Program-made: the position numbers and the translations under genes
Shown here: piece by piece, positions 46,368 through 55,965 of the stretch
Layout: every line of letters begins with the position of its first letter
Numbering within the stretch: position 1 is the stretch's first letter
Assembly: GCA_008015235.1 (NCBI GenBank)
Contig: SSFF01000006.1
Span: 1 to 55,965 of the forward strand
Direction: 5' to 3'
Origin: Rhodoferax sp.
Lineage (GTDB): Bacteria > Pseudomonadota > Gammaproteobacteria > Burkholderiales > Burkholderiaceae_C
DNA: 55,965 bases
The notes under the pieces: model-generated
Seen by the model: the letters and a program-made list of their open reading frames with translations, nothing else
Told to the model about the DNA's origin: nothing
Databases searched by the model: none

Positions 46368-46697
46368 ATGTCGTCCTATTACAAACACCACGTATTTTTC
46401 TGTCTGAACGAACGCAGCAATGGCGAGGCCTGTTGCGCACAGCACAAGGCCCAGGAAGCCTTTGATCGTTGCAAGGCCCAGGTCAAGGCGGCCGGGCTCA
46501 ATGGCCCCGGGCAAGTGCGTGTCAACAAGGCCGGGTGTCTGGACCGCTGTGCGGCCGGGCCAGTGGCGGTGGTCTACCCCGAGGGCGTTTGGTACAGCTA
46601 TGTCGACGCCACCGACATCGACGAAATCGTGGAGTCGCACCTGAAGAATGGCAAGGTCGTCGAGCGTTTGCTGACACCCCCCCACCTGGGACGTTGA
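46368..46697 (+). CDS. [2Fe-2S] ferredoxin domain protein (thioredoxin-like fold)
   Basis: 109-aa protein. Cluster cysteines appear as FCLNERSNGEACC near the N-terminus and KAGCLDRCAAGPVAVVYPEG in the middle, the pattern of Shethna-type / NuoE-like ferredoxins. Electron partner unknown. It begins 10 bp after the VanZ-like gene. Confidence 0.88.
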   Translation: MSSYYKHHVFFCLNERSNGEACCAQHKAQEAFDRCKAQVKAAGLNGPGQVRVNKAGCLDRCAAGPVAVVYPEGVWYSYVDATDIDEIVESHLKNGKVVERLLTPPHLGR

Positions 46698-46702
46698 TTG
46701 CA

Positions 46703-46764
46703 TGCCATTTTGCGCATCCGCCCGCACGGATGTTGCGCAGTAAGCTACTGAAAACATAGCATTT
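46703..46764 (-). repeat. dispersed ~60-bp repeat, copy 8
   Basis: Reverse-oriented copy spanning TGCCATTTTGCGCATCCGCC through GTTGCGCAGTAAGCTACTG to AACATAGCATTT. It fills the gap between the ferredoxin gene and the hydrolase gene and ends two bases before the hydrolase ATG. Confidence 0.75.
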
Positions 46765-46766
46765 CA

Positions 46767-47402
46767 ATGATCTCCACTTCACAGAATTTGCTGCTTCAGG
46801 GCGCGGCGGGCGCCATCGAGGCCCTGGTCGACACGCCCCAGCCCGCCGATGGCCGTGCGGTGCGCGGTGTCGCCGTGATTGCCCACCCCCACCCGCTGTT
46901 TGGTGGCACCATGACCAACAAGGTGGTCCAGACCGTGGCGCGTGCCTGTGTGCTGGCAGGCTGGCAGGCGGTGCGTTTCAACTTCCGCGGCGTCGGTGCA
47001 TCGCAGGGCACGCATGACGGCGGACATGGGGAATTGGACGATCTGCTGGCCGTGGTGGCGCAGATGGCGTCCCAGGGGCCACTGGTGCTGGCAGGGTTTT
47101 CCTTTGGAGCGTTCGTGACCAGCCATGCCGTGACGCGGCTGGCAACCCAACGGGACATCGCCCGCGTGGTGCTGGTCGGTACTGCAGCTTCGCGCTTTTC
47201 CGTGGCCCCCATCCCTCCAGATCTGCACGAGCGCACCTTGGTGGTGCATGGCGAGGTCGATGACACCGTGCCCCTGGCCAGCGTGATGGACTGGGCGCGG
47301 CCACAGCACCTGCCGGTAACGGTGATCCCCGGAGTGGAGCATTTCTTTCATGGACAATTGCCTCTTCTGCGCACGCTCGTGCTGCGCCATTTGCCGGCCT
47401 GA
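46767..47402 (+). CDS. Alpha/beta hydrolase
   Basis: 211-aa hydrolase. Nucleophile elbow GFSFGAF (Ser at about residue 114), preceded by the oxyanion segment HPHPLFGGTM and FNFRGVGASQG. The acid is likely in GEVDDTVPL and the His in GVEHFFHG. It belongs to the KANL3/Tex30-like small hydrolases; substrate unknown. The ribosome-binding region lies inside the dispersed repeat. Confidence 0.88.
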   Translation: MISTSQNLLLQGAAGAIEALVDTPQPADGRAVRGVAVIAHPHPLFGGTMTNKVVQTVARACVLAGWQAVRFNFRGVGASQGTHDGGHGELDDLLAVVAQMASQGPLVLAGFSFGAFVTSHAVTRLATQRDIARVVLVGTAASRFSVAPIPPDLHERTLVVHGEVDDTVPLASVMDWARPQHLPVTVIPGVEHFFHGQLPLLRTLVLRHLPA

Positions 47403-47441
47403 CAAGGTTTTTGGCGTGTTTATTTCCTTTTGATCTTCGGT

Positions 47442-48635
47442 ATGTCTTTCATGAAATCCCTTGTTGTTGCCTGCCTGCTGTTCATTGGCACATGGGCGCA
47501 GGCCCAGGTGCCGGTGCCTCCTGAAATCGCGGCGCGCTCCTATTTGTTGCTGGATGTGACGGCCAACCAGATCCTGGCCGCCAAAGACGTGGATTCGCCG
47601 GTGGAGCCGGCATCCCTGACCAAGCTGATGACGGCCTACCTGGTGTTTGATGCCCTCAAGTCGCGCAAGATCAGCCTCCAGCAAGCCTTGCCCGTGAGTG
47701 AACGGGCCTGGAAGATGCCGGGTTCGCGCATGTTCATCGACCCCAAGATGCAGGTGCCGGTGGAGGACCTGATCAAGGGCATGATCGTGCAATCCGGCAA
47801 CGACGCCACCATGGCGCTGGCCGAAGGGGTGGGCGGCAGTGCCGAGCGCTTCGTGCAGATGATGAATGACCAGGCCAAGGTGCTGGGTATGAAGTCCACG
47901 GGGTACAAGAATCCGGAAGGCTTGACCGAAGCCGGACATACCACGACGGCGCGTGACCTGAGCATCCTGGCAACCCGCTTGATGACGGACTTTCCGGAGT
48001 ACGTGGCCTACTACGCTATCAAGAAGTACCGTTATCCGGGAACACCGGCCGCCAACGACACCAACCGCAACCTGCTGCTGTTCCGTGATCCCTCGGTGGA
48101 TGGGCTCAAGACCGGCCACACCGATGCCGCGGGCTATTGCCTGATTGCGACGGCCAAGCGGGACTTCCCCAATCTGGTGACGGCGGGCGCGGCAGCGACC
48201 GATCCGGCTGCCAAGGGCTCGCGCCGTCTGTTGTCGATTGTGCTGGGCGCGGAGAGTGAGAATGCCCGTGCCAACGAATCGCAAAAGCTCCTGAATTGGG
48301 GTTACACCGCCTTCGATGCCGTCAAACTCTTTGATGCCGGGCAGGCTGTGAGCAGTTCGACTGTGTGGAAGGGTACGTCGTCCAAGGTTGGGATGGGCAA
48401 AGCCCAGGCGCTGGTGGTTGCCATACCTGCTGGAACCGCGTCCAAACTCAAGACCCAGGTGGTTCGTACCGATCCGCTGGTGGCGCCAATTGCCAAGGGG
48501 CAGGTGTTGGGGGCCTTGAAGGTCTACAGCGGTGAATCTTTGGTGACGGAAGTTCCGCTGCAGGCATTGGAGCCCATCGAGCAGGCCGGTATCCTGGGCC
48601 GTGCCTGGGACGCGGTGCGCATGTGGATTCGCTGA
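47442..48635 (+). CDS. D-alanyl-D-alanine carboxypeptidase (PBP5/6 family)
   Basis: 397-aa penicillin-binding protein that trims the terminal D-Ala of peptidoglycan side chains. The signal peptide ends GTWAQAQ. Active-site motifs are SLTK (about residue 60), SGN (about 118) and KTG (about 221), followed by the C-terminal beta domain and an amphipathic membrane anchor (GRAWDAVRMWIR). The start is ATG 47442 or, three codons later, ATG 47451. It is followed by a strong terminator, which isolates it from the str operon. Confidence 0.93.
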   Translation: MSFMKSLVVACLLFIGTWAQAQVPVPPEIAARSYLLLDVTANQILAAKDVDSPVEPASLTKLMTAYLVFDALKSRKISLQQALPVSERAWKMPGSRMFIDPKMQVPVEDLIKGMIVQSGNDATMALAEGVGGSAERFVQMMNDQAKVLGMKSTGYKNPEGLTEAGHTTTARDLSILATRLMTDFPEYVAYYAIKKYRYPGTPAANDTNRNLLLFRDPSVDGLKTGHTDAAGYCLIATAKRDFPNLVTAGAAATDPAAKGSRRLLSIVLGAESENARANESQKLLNWGYTAFDAVKLFDAGQAVSSSTVWKGTSSKVGMGKAQALVVAIPAGTASKLKTQVVRTDPLVAPIAKGQVLGALKVYSGESLVTEVPLQALEPIEQAGILGRAWDAVRMWIR

Positions 48636-48658
48636 AAAGCCGATTTTTCAGCCATAAG

Positions 48659-48682
48659 AAACCGGGGCCGCCCGGTTTTTTT
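48659..48682 (+). terminator. Rho-independent terminator of the carboxypeptidase gene
   Basis: ACCGGG (48661-48666) and CCCGGT (48671-48676), a 4-base loop, then a T run to 48682. Confidence 0.85.
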
Positions 48683-48735
48683 GTGCCCGCCGCACGTGCA
48701 TGTTCCGGGTCCCCGCGCGCTGTCTATGGCGGGGC

Positions 48736-48764
48736 TTGCGGGCAAACCCTTAGTCTGTTACAGT
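48736..48764 (+). promoter_or_regulatory. Possible promoter of the str operon
   Basis: TTGCGG, 17 bases, TACAGT, about 70 bp before rpsL. Both boxes are partial matches; proposed from spacing and position. Confidence 0.4.
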
Positions 48765-48834
48765 TGAAGGCTTTTCGGAATTTCCGAAGGGATTCACGTT
48801 TTCGTATTAATTCAAACGTTTAGGGACGTTTTCA

Positions 48835-49212
48835 ATGCCAACCATTAACCAACTCGTGCGTCAAGGCCGTGAGGTCGAGACCATTAAGTCGAAGAGTCCT
48901 GCCATGCAGAACTCTCCGCAGCGTCGCGGTGTGTGCACCCGTGTGTACACCACAACGCCCAAGAAGCCTAACTCCGCTCTGCGTAAAGTCGCCAAAGTGC
49001 GCCTGACCAACGGTTTTGAGGTGATCTCCTACATCGGCGGTGAAGGCCACAACCTGCAGGAACACAGCGTGGTGCTGGTTCGCGGCGGTCGTGTCAAGGA
49101 CTTGCCTGGTGTGCGTTACCACATCGTCCGCGGTTCGCTGGACTTGCAAGGTGTTAAAGACCGTAAGCAAGCGCGCTCCAAGTACGGTGCGAAGCGTCCT
49201 AAGGCCAAATAA
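48835..49212 (+). CDS. rpsL: 30S ribosomal protein S12
   Basis: 125-aa decoding-site protein. [12 protein letters not shown] start and the conserved [13 protein letters not shown] and [13 protein letters not shown] loops are present; the Lys residues at which streptomycin resistance arises are wild type. First gene of the str operon rpsL-rpsG-fusA-tuf. Confidence 0.98.
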   Translation: MPTINQLVRQGREVETIKSKSPAMQNSPQRRGVCTRVYTTTPKKPNSALRKVAKVRLTNGFEVISYIGGEGHNLQEHSVVLVRGGRVKDLPGVRYHIVRGSLDLQGVKDRKQARSKYGAKRPKAK

Positions 49213-49360
49213 GCCCTTTTGGACAAATAAACGGTGTTTGTTTGCTGCGTGGCGCGGTGAATGAACGAAGTGACCCGGTTGTTGGGTCGAGTAAGTGAGA
49301 GTCTTATTGATTAACTCTCGCGGTGCTTATAGGGCACCAGCTGAAGCAAAGAGGTGAAAT

Positions 49361-49834
49361 ATGCCACGTCGTCGCGAAGTCCCTAAACGTGAAATCCTGC
49401 CGGATCCCAAGTTCGGCAATGTAGAGCTGTCCAAATTCATGAACGTGATCATGGAAGGCGGCAAGAAGGCTGTTGCAGAGCGCATCATTTACGGCGCACT
49501 GGAGCAGATCGAGAAGAAGGTTCCTGGCAAAGATCCGCTGGAAGCCTTTACCCAGGCCATCAACAACGTCAAGCCCCTGGTGGAAGTCAAGTCCCGTCGC
49601 GTGGGTGGTGCCAACTACCAGGTGCCCGTGGAAGTGCGTCCGGTCCGTCGTCTGGCTCTGTCCATGCGCTGGATCAAGGAAGCTGCCCGCAAGCGTGGCG
49701 AAAAGTCCATGGCCCTGCGTTTGGCCAATGAGTTGCTGGAAGCTACCGAAGGCCGTGGCGGCGCCATGAAGAAGCGTGACGAAGTGCACCGCATGGCCGA
49801 AGCCAACAAGGCGTTCTCCCACTTCCGTTTCTAA
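49361..49834 (+). CDS. rpsG: 30S ribosomal protein S7
   Basis: 157-aa primary binder of the 16S rRNA 3' domain. It starts [19 protein letters not shown] and contains [10 protein letters not shown] and [13 protein letters not shown], all S7 hallmarks. Separated from rpsL by 148 bp and from fusA by 142 bp without a clear terminator. An AAGAGG site lies 6 bases before the ATG. Confidence 0.98.
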   Translation: MPRRREVPKREILPDPKFGNVELSKFMNVIMEGGKKAVAERIIYGALEQIEKKVPGKDPLEAFTQAINNVKPLVEVKSRRVGGANYQVPVEVRPVRRLALSMRWIKEAARKRGEKSMALRLANELLEATEGRGGAMKKRDEVHRMAEANKAFSHFRF

Positions 49835-49976
49835 AGCGGAAAACGCGACTTTCAGGTGGTGGCGGGTGGTGGTCGGAGTGTTCCGGCTGGTTCCTGCAGC
49901 GTTGAAGGTCGCACGCCAGCGCACGCTACCCGCGTGCGCGGCGTCCCCCGGAATTTGATCAACCAAGGATCTCAAA

Positions 49977-52079
49977 ATGGCCCGTACTACCCCTATTGAG
50001 CGCTACCGCAATATCGGTATTTCTGCGCATATCGACGCTGGTAAGACCACTACCACCGAGCGTATTCTTTTCTACACCGGCGTGAACCACAAGATTGGTG
50101 AAGTGCACGACGGCGCTGCCACCATGGACTGGATGGAGCAAGAGCAAGAGCGCGGCATCACGATCACATCGGCTGCCACCACCTGCTTCTGGAAGGGTAT
50201 GGACACCTCCTTCCCCGAGCACCGTATTAACATCATCGACACCCCTGGACACGTTGACTTCACCATTGAGGTTGAGCGTTCCATGCGCGTCCTGGATGGC
50301 GCTTGCATGGTGTACTGCGCCGTGGGTGGCGTGCAGCCCCAGTCGGAAACCGTGTGGCGTCAGGCCAACAAGTACAAGGTGCCGCGTCTGGCCTTTGTGA
50401 ACAAGATGGACCGTACCGGTGCCAACTTCTTCAAGGTTGTGGACCAGATGAAGTTGCGCCTGAAGGCCAATCCCGTGCCAATCGTGATCCCGATCGGTGC
50501 CGAAGAAAACTTCACCGGCGTGGTCGATCTGCGCAAGATGAAGGCCATCATCTGGGATGAAGCTTCCCAGGGCATGAAGTTCACCTTCGGTGAAATTCCA
50601 GCTGACTTGGTGGAAACCGCCAAGGAATGGCGCGAAAAGATGGTGGAAGCTGCGGCCGAAGCCTCTGAAGAACTGATGAACAAGTACCTTGAAGAGGGTG
50701 ACTTGACCGAAGAGGAAATCACCGCCGGTCTGCGTTCGCGCACCATTGCCGGTGAAATCCAGCCCATGTTGTGCGGCACCGCGTTCAAGAACAAGGGCGT
50801 GCAGCGCATGCTCGACGCCGTGATCGAACTGATGCCCTCCCCGTTGGACGTGAAGGCCATCAAGGGCTTCGACGAAGACGAAAAGGAAGTCACCCGCAAG
50901 GCCGATGACAACGAGAAGTTCTCGGCACTGGCATTCAAGCTGATGACCGACCCGTTCGTTGGTCAGCTGACTTTCGTGCGCGTGTACTCCGGCGTTCTGA
51001 AAAAGGGCGACACCGTGTACAACGCGGTGCGTGGCAAGAAAGAGCGTATCGGTCGTATCGTGCAGATGCACGCCAACAACCGTGAAGAAGTTGAAGAAAT
51101 CCGCGCCGGTGACATTGCTGCCTGCGTGGGTCTGAAGGACGTGACCACCGGTGAAACCCTGTGTGACCCGAACTCGGTCATCACCCTGGAACGCATGGTG
51201 TTCCCGGACTCGGTGATTCGCCAGGCTGTCGAACCCAAGTCCAAGGCCGACCAGGAAAAAATGGGCATGGCGCTGTCGCGTCTGGCTGCCGAAGATCCTT
51301 CTTTCCGTGTGCAGACCGACGAAGAGTCGGGTCAGACCATCATTGGTGGCCAGGGCGAATTGCACCTGGAAATCATCGTGGACCGCATGAAGCGCGAATT
51401 CGGTGTCGAAGCTAACGTCGGCAAGCCCCAGGTGGCCTACCGCGAAACCATCCGCAAGAGCGCAGTCGACGTCGAAGGCAAGTTCGTGCGTCAGTCCGGT
51501 GGTAAGGGTCAGTACGGTCACGTCGTGTTCCGCGTGGAGCCCAACGAAGCAGGTAAGGGCTTCGAGTTCCTCGACGAAATCAAGGGTGGCGTGGTTCCCC
51601 GTGAATTCATCCCGGCCGTGGAAAAGGGCGTGATCGAAGCACTGAACTCTGGCGTGTTGGCGGGCTACCCCGTGGTGGACGTCAAGGTTGCACTGACCTT
51701 CGGTTCCTACCACGACGTGGACTCGAACGAAAACGCGTTCAAGATGGCTGCCATCTTCGGTTTCAAGGAAGCCTGCAAGAAGGCCAACCCTGTGATCCTC
51801 GAGCCGATGATGGCCGTGGAAGTGGAAACACCCGAAGACTATGCCGGTAACGTGATGGGTGACCTGTCCTCCCGCCGCGGCATGGTGCAAGGCATGGACG
51901 ACATGGTCGGCGGCGGCAAGGCCATCAAGGCCGAAGTTCCCCTGTCCGAAATGTTCGGTTACTCCACCACCCTGCGCTCCATGTCGCAAGGCCGTGCAAC
52001 CTACACGATGGAATTCAAGCACTACGCGGAAGCCCCGCGCAATGTGTCTGAAGCCATCATGGCGGCACGCGCCAAGTAG
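49977..52079 (+). CDS. fusA: Elongation factor G
   Basis: 700-aa translocation GTPase. G1 [10 protein letters not shown]2 region [15 protein letters not shown]3 DTPGHVDF and G4 [10 protein letters not shown] are present, then domains II-V to the C-terminus. Normal length. Third gene of the str operon. Confidence 0.98.
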   Translation: MARTTPIERYRNIGISAHIDAGKTTTTERILFYTGVNHKIGEVHDGAATMDWMEQEQERGITITSAATTCFWKGMDTSFPEHRINIIDTPGHVDFTIEVERSMRVLDGACMVYCAVGGVQPQSETVWRQANKYKVPRLAFVNKMDRTGANFFKVVDQMKLRLKANPVPIVIPIGAEENFTGVVDLRKMKAIIWDEASQGMKFTFGEIPADLVETAKEWREKMVEAAAEASEELMNKYLEEGDLTEEEITAGLRSRTIAGEIQPMLCGTAFKNKGVQRMLDAVIELMPSPLDVKAIKGFDEDEKEVTRKADDNEKFSALAFKLMTDPFVGQLTFVRVYSGVLKKGDTVYNAVRGKKERIGRIVQMHANNREEVEEIRAGDIAACVGLKDVTTGETLCDPNSVITLERMVFPDSVIRQAVEPKSKADQEKMGMALSRLAAEDPSFRVQTDEESGQTIIGGQGELHLEIIVDRMKREFGVEANVGKPQVAYRETIRKSAVDVEGKFVRQSGGKGQYGHVVFRVEPNEAGKGFEFLDEIKGGVVPREFIPAVEKGVIEALNSGVLAGYPVVDVKVALTFGSYHDVDSNENAFKMAAIFGFKEACKKANPVILEPMMAVEVETPEDYAGNVMGDLSSRRGMVQGMDDMVGGGKAIKAEVPLSEMFGYSTTLRSMSQGRATYTMEFKHYAEAPRNVSEAIMAARAK

Positions 52080-52092
52080 GCAAATGTTGAAG

Positions 52093-52125
52093 GCCTGCTC
52101 CGTGTGGGGCGGGCTTTCTCCTTTT
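52093..52125 (+). terminator. Terminator- or attenuator-like hairpin between fusA and tuf
   Basis: GCCTGCTCC (52093-52101) can pair with GGGGCGGGC (52106-52114) allowing G-T pairs, followed by TTTCTCCTTTTT. It may reduce read-through from fusA into tuf. Confidence 0.5.
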
Positions 52126-52229
52126 TCAATAGTCTGCGACCGCGTGCCTTCCTGTTCCCGTGCGGGAAGATCCAGCAACACGGTGCAGACGTAAAACCAC
52201 TACACGGGATTTGTTCTTTGGAGAAATAA

Positions 52230-53420
<1,191 letters not shown>

Positions 53421-53430
53421 CAACGCTTTC

Positions 53431-53453
53431 GCCCGGTGCATGGTGCGCCGGGC
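53431..53453. other. Stem-loop between tuf and rpsJ
   Basis: GCCCGG (53431-53436) and CCGGGC (53448-53453) with an 11-base loop. No T run follows, so it is not a convincing intrinsic terminator. It lies at the point where the apparent lineage of the ribosomal genes changes. Confidence 0.5.
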
Positions 53454-53473
53454 GCGCTCTTTGGGAAACAGAC

Positions 53474-53785
53474 ATGCAAAACCAGAAGATCCGTATCCGT
53501 CTCAAAGCCTTCGATTACAAGCTGATCGATCAGTCCGCTCTTGAGATTGTTGATACCGCGAAGCGTACCGGCGCAGTCGTTCGTGGCCCTGTGCCGCTGC
53601 CGACCCGCATCGAGCGTTTCGACCTGCTTCGTTCGCCGCACGTCAATAAGACCTCTCGTGATCAGTTCGAGATCCGTACCCATCTTCGCCTGATGGACAT
53701 TGTGGATCCGACTGACAAGACTGTCGATGCGCTGATGAAGCTGGACCTGCCGGCTGGCGTGGACGTCGAGATCAAGCTGCAGTAA
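53474..53785 (+). CDS. rpsJ: 30S ribosomal protein S10
   Basis: 103-aa protein, complete. Core [36 protein letters not shown] and the ending [12 protein letters not shown] are standard. The N-terminus ([10 protein letters not shown]) and the residues RIERFDLL differ from the Comamonadaceae form I recall (MSKQKIRIRL, RMKRFDIL) and look like Rhodocyclales S10. First gene of the S10 operon. Confidence 0.97.
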   Translation: MQNQKIRIRLKAFDYKLIDQSALEIVDTAKRTGAVVRGPVPLPTRIERFDLLRSPHVNKTSRDQFEIRTHLRLMDIVDPTDKTVDALMKLDLPAGVDVEIKLQ

Positions 53786-53795
53786 ATCAAAAGTA

Positions 53796-53834
53796 TTGCG
53801 TTATTGGTGCAAGGGCCGATATAATCCGGCCCTT
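53796..53834 (+). promoter_or_regulatory. Promoter overlapped by an inverted repeat, upstream of rplC
   Basis: TTGCGT (53796-53801), 18 bases, then a perfect TATAAT (53820-53825). The -10 box sits in the loop of the inverted repeat AAGGGCC (53811-53817) / GGCCCTT (53828-53834), which is followed by GTGCTTTTT, so the same bases could also form a weak terminator in read-through transcripts from rpsJ. Confidence 0.65.
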
Positions 53835-53902
53835 GTGCTTTTTGGCGCATCTTGTAATTGCAATCGGTCCTGGTCAATCGCAACCAGGGTAAGGAGAATA
53901 AA

Positions 53903-54547
53903 ATGAGTCTAGGCCTTGTCGGGCGCAAGGTGGGCATGACTCGCATTTTTGCCGAGGATGGTGCTTCCATTCCGGTGACTGTGCTGGACGTGTCCAACAA
54001 CCGTGTGACCCAGATCAAATCGGCTGAATCGGATGGCTATTCCGCCGTCCAGGTGACCTTCGGTGTTCGTCGTGCGAGCCGGGTGAATAAGGCTGCGGCC
54101 GGTCACCTCGCCAAGGCGGGTGTCGAAGCAGGTCACGTTCTGAAGGAATTCCGCGTTGACGCAGATCGTCTGGCCTCCCTGAAGGCCGGTGATGTGGTTG
54201 GCGTCGATATCTTTGCTGTCGGTCAAAAGGTTGATGTGAGTGGTGTTTCGATCGGTAAGGGCTACGCCGGTACCATCAAGCGTCACAACTTCGCTTCCGG
54301 TCGTCAGACCCACGGTAACTCCCGTAGTCACAATGTGCCGGGTTCCATCGGTATGGCGCAGGATCCGGGTCGAGTTTTTCCGGGTAAGCGCATGACCGGT
54401 CACCTCGGTGCGGTCAGCTGCACCGTGCAGAATCTGGAAGTGGTTCGCGTCGATGTCGAGCGCGGCCTGTTGTTGATCAAGGGCGGTGTGCCCGGCCATG
54501 ATGGCGGCGATGTGGTTGTTCGCCCTGCTGTCAAGGCGGGTAACTGA
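53903..54547 (+). CDS. rplC: 50S ribosomal protein L3
   Basis: 214-aa protein, complete; AAGGAG lies 6 bases before the ATG. It carries the L3 block [20 protein letters not shown] and [14 protein letters not shown]. The N-terminus [20 protein letters not shown] lacks the extra residues (MSLSNSLGLLGRKVGM) of Comamonadaceae L3 as I recall it. Codons ending in T (GTT, GGT, CGT) are more frequent than in fusA and tuf. Confidence 0.97.
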   Translation: MSLGLVGRKVGMTRIFAEDGASIPVTVLDVSNNRVTQIKSAESDGYSAVQVTFGVRRASRVNKAAAGHLAKAGVEAGHVLKEFRVDADRLASLKAGDVVGVDIFAVGQKVDVSGVSIGKGYAGTIKRHNFASGRQTHGNSRSHNVPGSIGMAQDPGRVFPGKRMTGHLGAVSCTVQNLEVVRVDVERGLLLIKGGVPGHDGGDVVVRPAVKAGN

Positions 54548-54558
54548 CTGGAGGCGTG

Positions 54559-55179
54559 ATGGAACTGAAGCTGTTGAACGAACAGGGTCAGGCGTCTGCC
54601 ACCCTGCAGGCGTCCGACGCGCTGTTTGGTCGTGAGTACAACGAGGCCCTGATTCACCAGGTCGTCGTCGCTTACATGGCCAACGCCCGCTCTGGCAATC
54701 GTGCCCAGAAGGGTCGTGACGAAGTGTCCCATACGACCCACAAGCCGTGGCGTCAAAAGGGGACGGGTCGTGCCCGTTCCGGTATGAGTTCGAGCCCGAT
54801 CTGGCGTGGGGGCGGTCGCGCCTTCCCGAACAAGCCGGAAGAGAACTTCTCCCAGAAGGTTAACCGCAAGATGTACCGCGCCGGTGTCGCTGCGATCCTG
54901 TCGCAGCTGGCTCGCGAAGATCGTCTGTCGGTTGTTGAGGGTTTTGCGGTTGAAGCGCCGAAGACCAAGCTCCTCGCCCAGAAGCTGAAGGGTATGGGTC
55001 TTGAGTCGGTTCTGGTGATCACCGATTCCTTTGACGAGAATCTGTACCTGTCGGCTCGCAACCTCCCGAACGTTCTCGTTCTGGATGTGACTGAAGCTGA
55101 TCCGGTTTCCCTGGTGCGTTTTCCGAAGGTGCTTGTCACCAAGGGTGCCGTCGCCAAGATGGAGGAGATGTGGCAATGA
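54559..55179 (+). CDS. rplD: 50S ribosomal protein L4
   Basis: 206-aa protein; in E. coli L4 also autoregulates the S10 operon. [19 protein letters not shown] and WRGGGRAFP are the rRNA-contacting loop. Starts 11 bp after rplC; the stop overlaps the rplW start (ATGA). The sequence resembles Rhodocyclales more than Comamonadaceae L4. Confidence 0.97.
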   Translation: MELKLLNEQGQASATLQASDALFGREYNEALIHQVVVAYMANARSGNRAQKGRDEVSHTTHKPWRQKGTGRARSGMSSSPIWRGGGRAFPNKPEENFSQKVNRKMYRAGVAAILSQLAREDRLSVVEGFAVEAPKTKLLAQKLKGMGLESVLVITDSFDENLYLSARNLPNVLVLDVTEADPVSLVRFPKVLVTKGAVAKMEEMWQ

Positions 55180-55481
55180 GCGCATTCAAGGAAGAGCGTC
55201 TGATGCAGGTGCTGCTCGCTCCCCAGATCTCTGAAAAGGCGACCTACATCGCCGACAAGAACGAGCAAGTGGTGTTTCGCGTTGCCAGTGACGCAACCAA
55301 GCCGGAAGTGAAGGCTGCAGTCGAACTCCTCTTCAAGGTGGAGGTTAAGGCTGTTCAGGTTGCGAACGTCAAGGGCAAGGAAAAGCGCTTTGGCAAGATG
55401 ATGGGCCGCCGCAAGGGCTGGAAGAAGGCGTACGTCTGCCTGAAGCCGGGTCAGGAAATCAACTTCGCGGCCGGGGAGTAA
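55176..55481 (+). CDS. rplW: 50S ribosomal protein L23
   Basis: 101-aa protein at the exit of the peptide tunnel. [20 protein letters not shown] and [20 protein letters not shown] are typical. The ATG at 55176 overlaps the rplD stop by 4 bp. Confidence 0.96.
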   Translation: MSAFKEERLMQVLLAPQISEKATYIADKNEQVVFRVASDATKPEVKAAVELLFKVEVKAVQVANVKGKEKRFGKMMGRRKGWKKAYVCLKPGQEINFAAGE

Positions 55482-55486
55482 GCAAT

Positions 55487-55965
<479 letters not shown>

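Noticed and set aside
49959..52181. 740-aa open frame opposite fusA, and a similar one opposite tuf (52200-53441)
   Set aside because: Antisense shadows produced by strong codon bias in highly expressed genes; the sense proteins are certain.
53431..53453. Intrinsic terminator between tuf and rpsJ
   Set aside because: The stem is good but is followed by GCGCTCTTT, not a T run; recorded only as a stem-loop.

Overview
The window is high-GC beta-proteobacterial DNA, most likely from the family Comamonadaceae (Burkholderiales; Rhodoferax/Curvibacter/Acidovorax-like). This rests on gene content, the rpsL-rpsG-fusA-tuf proteins, and a dispersed repeat of about 60 bp that I associate from memory with that family. 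Genes are densely packed, often with 4-bp ATGA stop/start overlaps. I saw no tRNA, rRNA, CRISPR array, insertion sequence or integrase.

Layout. 1-5.5 kb: housekeeping genes (radA, alr, a degenerate HD-GYP protein, a DedA protein, a diguanylate cyclase, glutathione peroxidase). 5.6-9.4 kb: an outer-membrane barrel, a lipoprotein with three heme-binding motifs, and a FecR-domain protein. 9.4-11.8 kb: glcF and glcE without an adjacent glcD. 11.9-23.3 kb: an accessory island around a two-partner-secretion / contact-dependent-inhibition-like locus. 23.4-28.2 kb: an SMP-30 hydrolase, glnK-amtB with a sigma-54/NtrC control region, and comM. 28.3-32.1 kb: a solute-binding protein translationally coupled to a large PAS-GGDEF-EAL sensor. 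32.4-36.3 kb: a GMC oxidoreductase, a Na+/H+ antiporter and an enoyl-CoA hydratase. 36.4-40.0 kb: a four-gene MCE lipid-transport operon. 40.0-48.6 kb: MarC, MgtC, GNAT and CorA proteins, hemB, a probable small RNA, a HemJ/CopD-like protein, VanZ, a ferredoxin, a hydrolase and a D-Ala-D-Ala carboxypeptidase. 48.8-55.9 kb: the str operon followed by the start of the S10 operon.

The most unusual region is the island. A CI-like repressor, which lacks the S24 catalytic Ser and Lys, faces a tpsB (FhaC-type) gene across a 228-bp gap that holds two palindromes. tpsB carries an internal deletion/frameshift. It is followed by a small outer-membrane protein and by four degenerate TpsA/CdiA modules, each ending in a different effector or partner: (1) a compact TpsA with a Ser-Asp-His hydrolase-like C-terminus plus a lipoprotein; (2) an orphan adhesin fragment with an unclassified toxin and its immunity gene; (3) a PoNe-like PD-(D/E)xK nuclease with a PoNi-family immunity protein; (4) a scar joined to an exported protein. 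Three modules carry a copy of the dispersed repeat translated in the same frame in the extended signal-peptide region.

Three further points stand out. rpsJ, rplC, rplD, rplW and rplB look Rhodocyclales-like whereas tuf and everything before it look Comamonadaceae-like, so there is a lineage breakpoint at about 53.45 kb (gene transfer or a chimeric assembly). A roughly 100-nt small RNA with an anti-Shine-Dalgarno loop, its own promoter and a terminator lies beside hemB. The dispersed repeat supplies codons or stop codons to several genes. All family assignments and lineage comparisons are from reading motifs and from memory; no database search was run.
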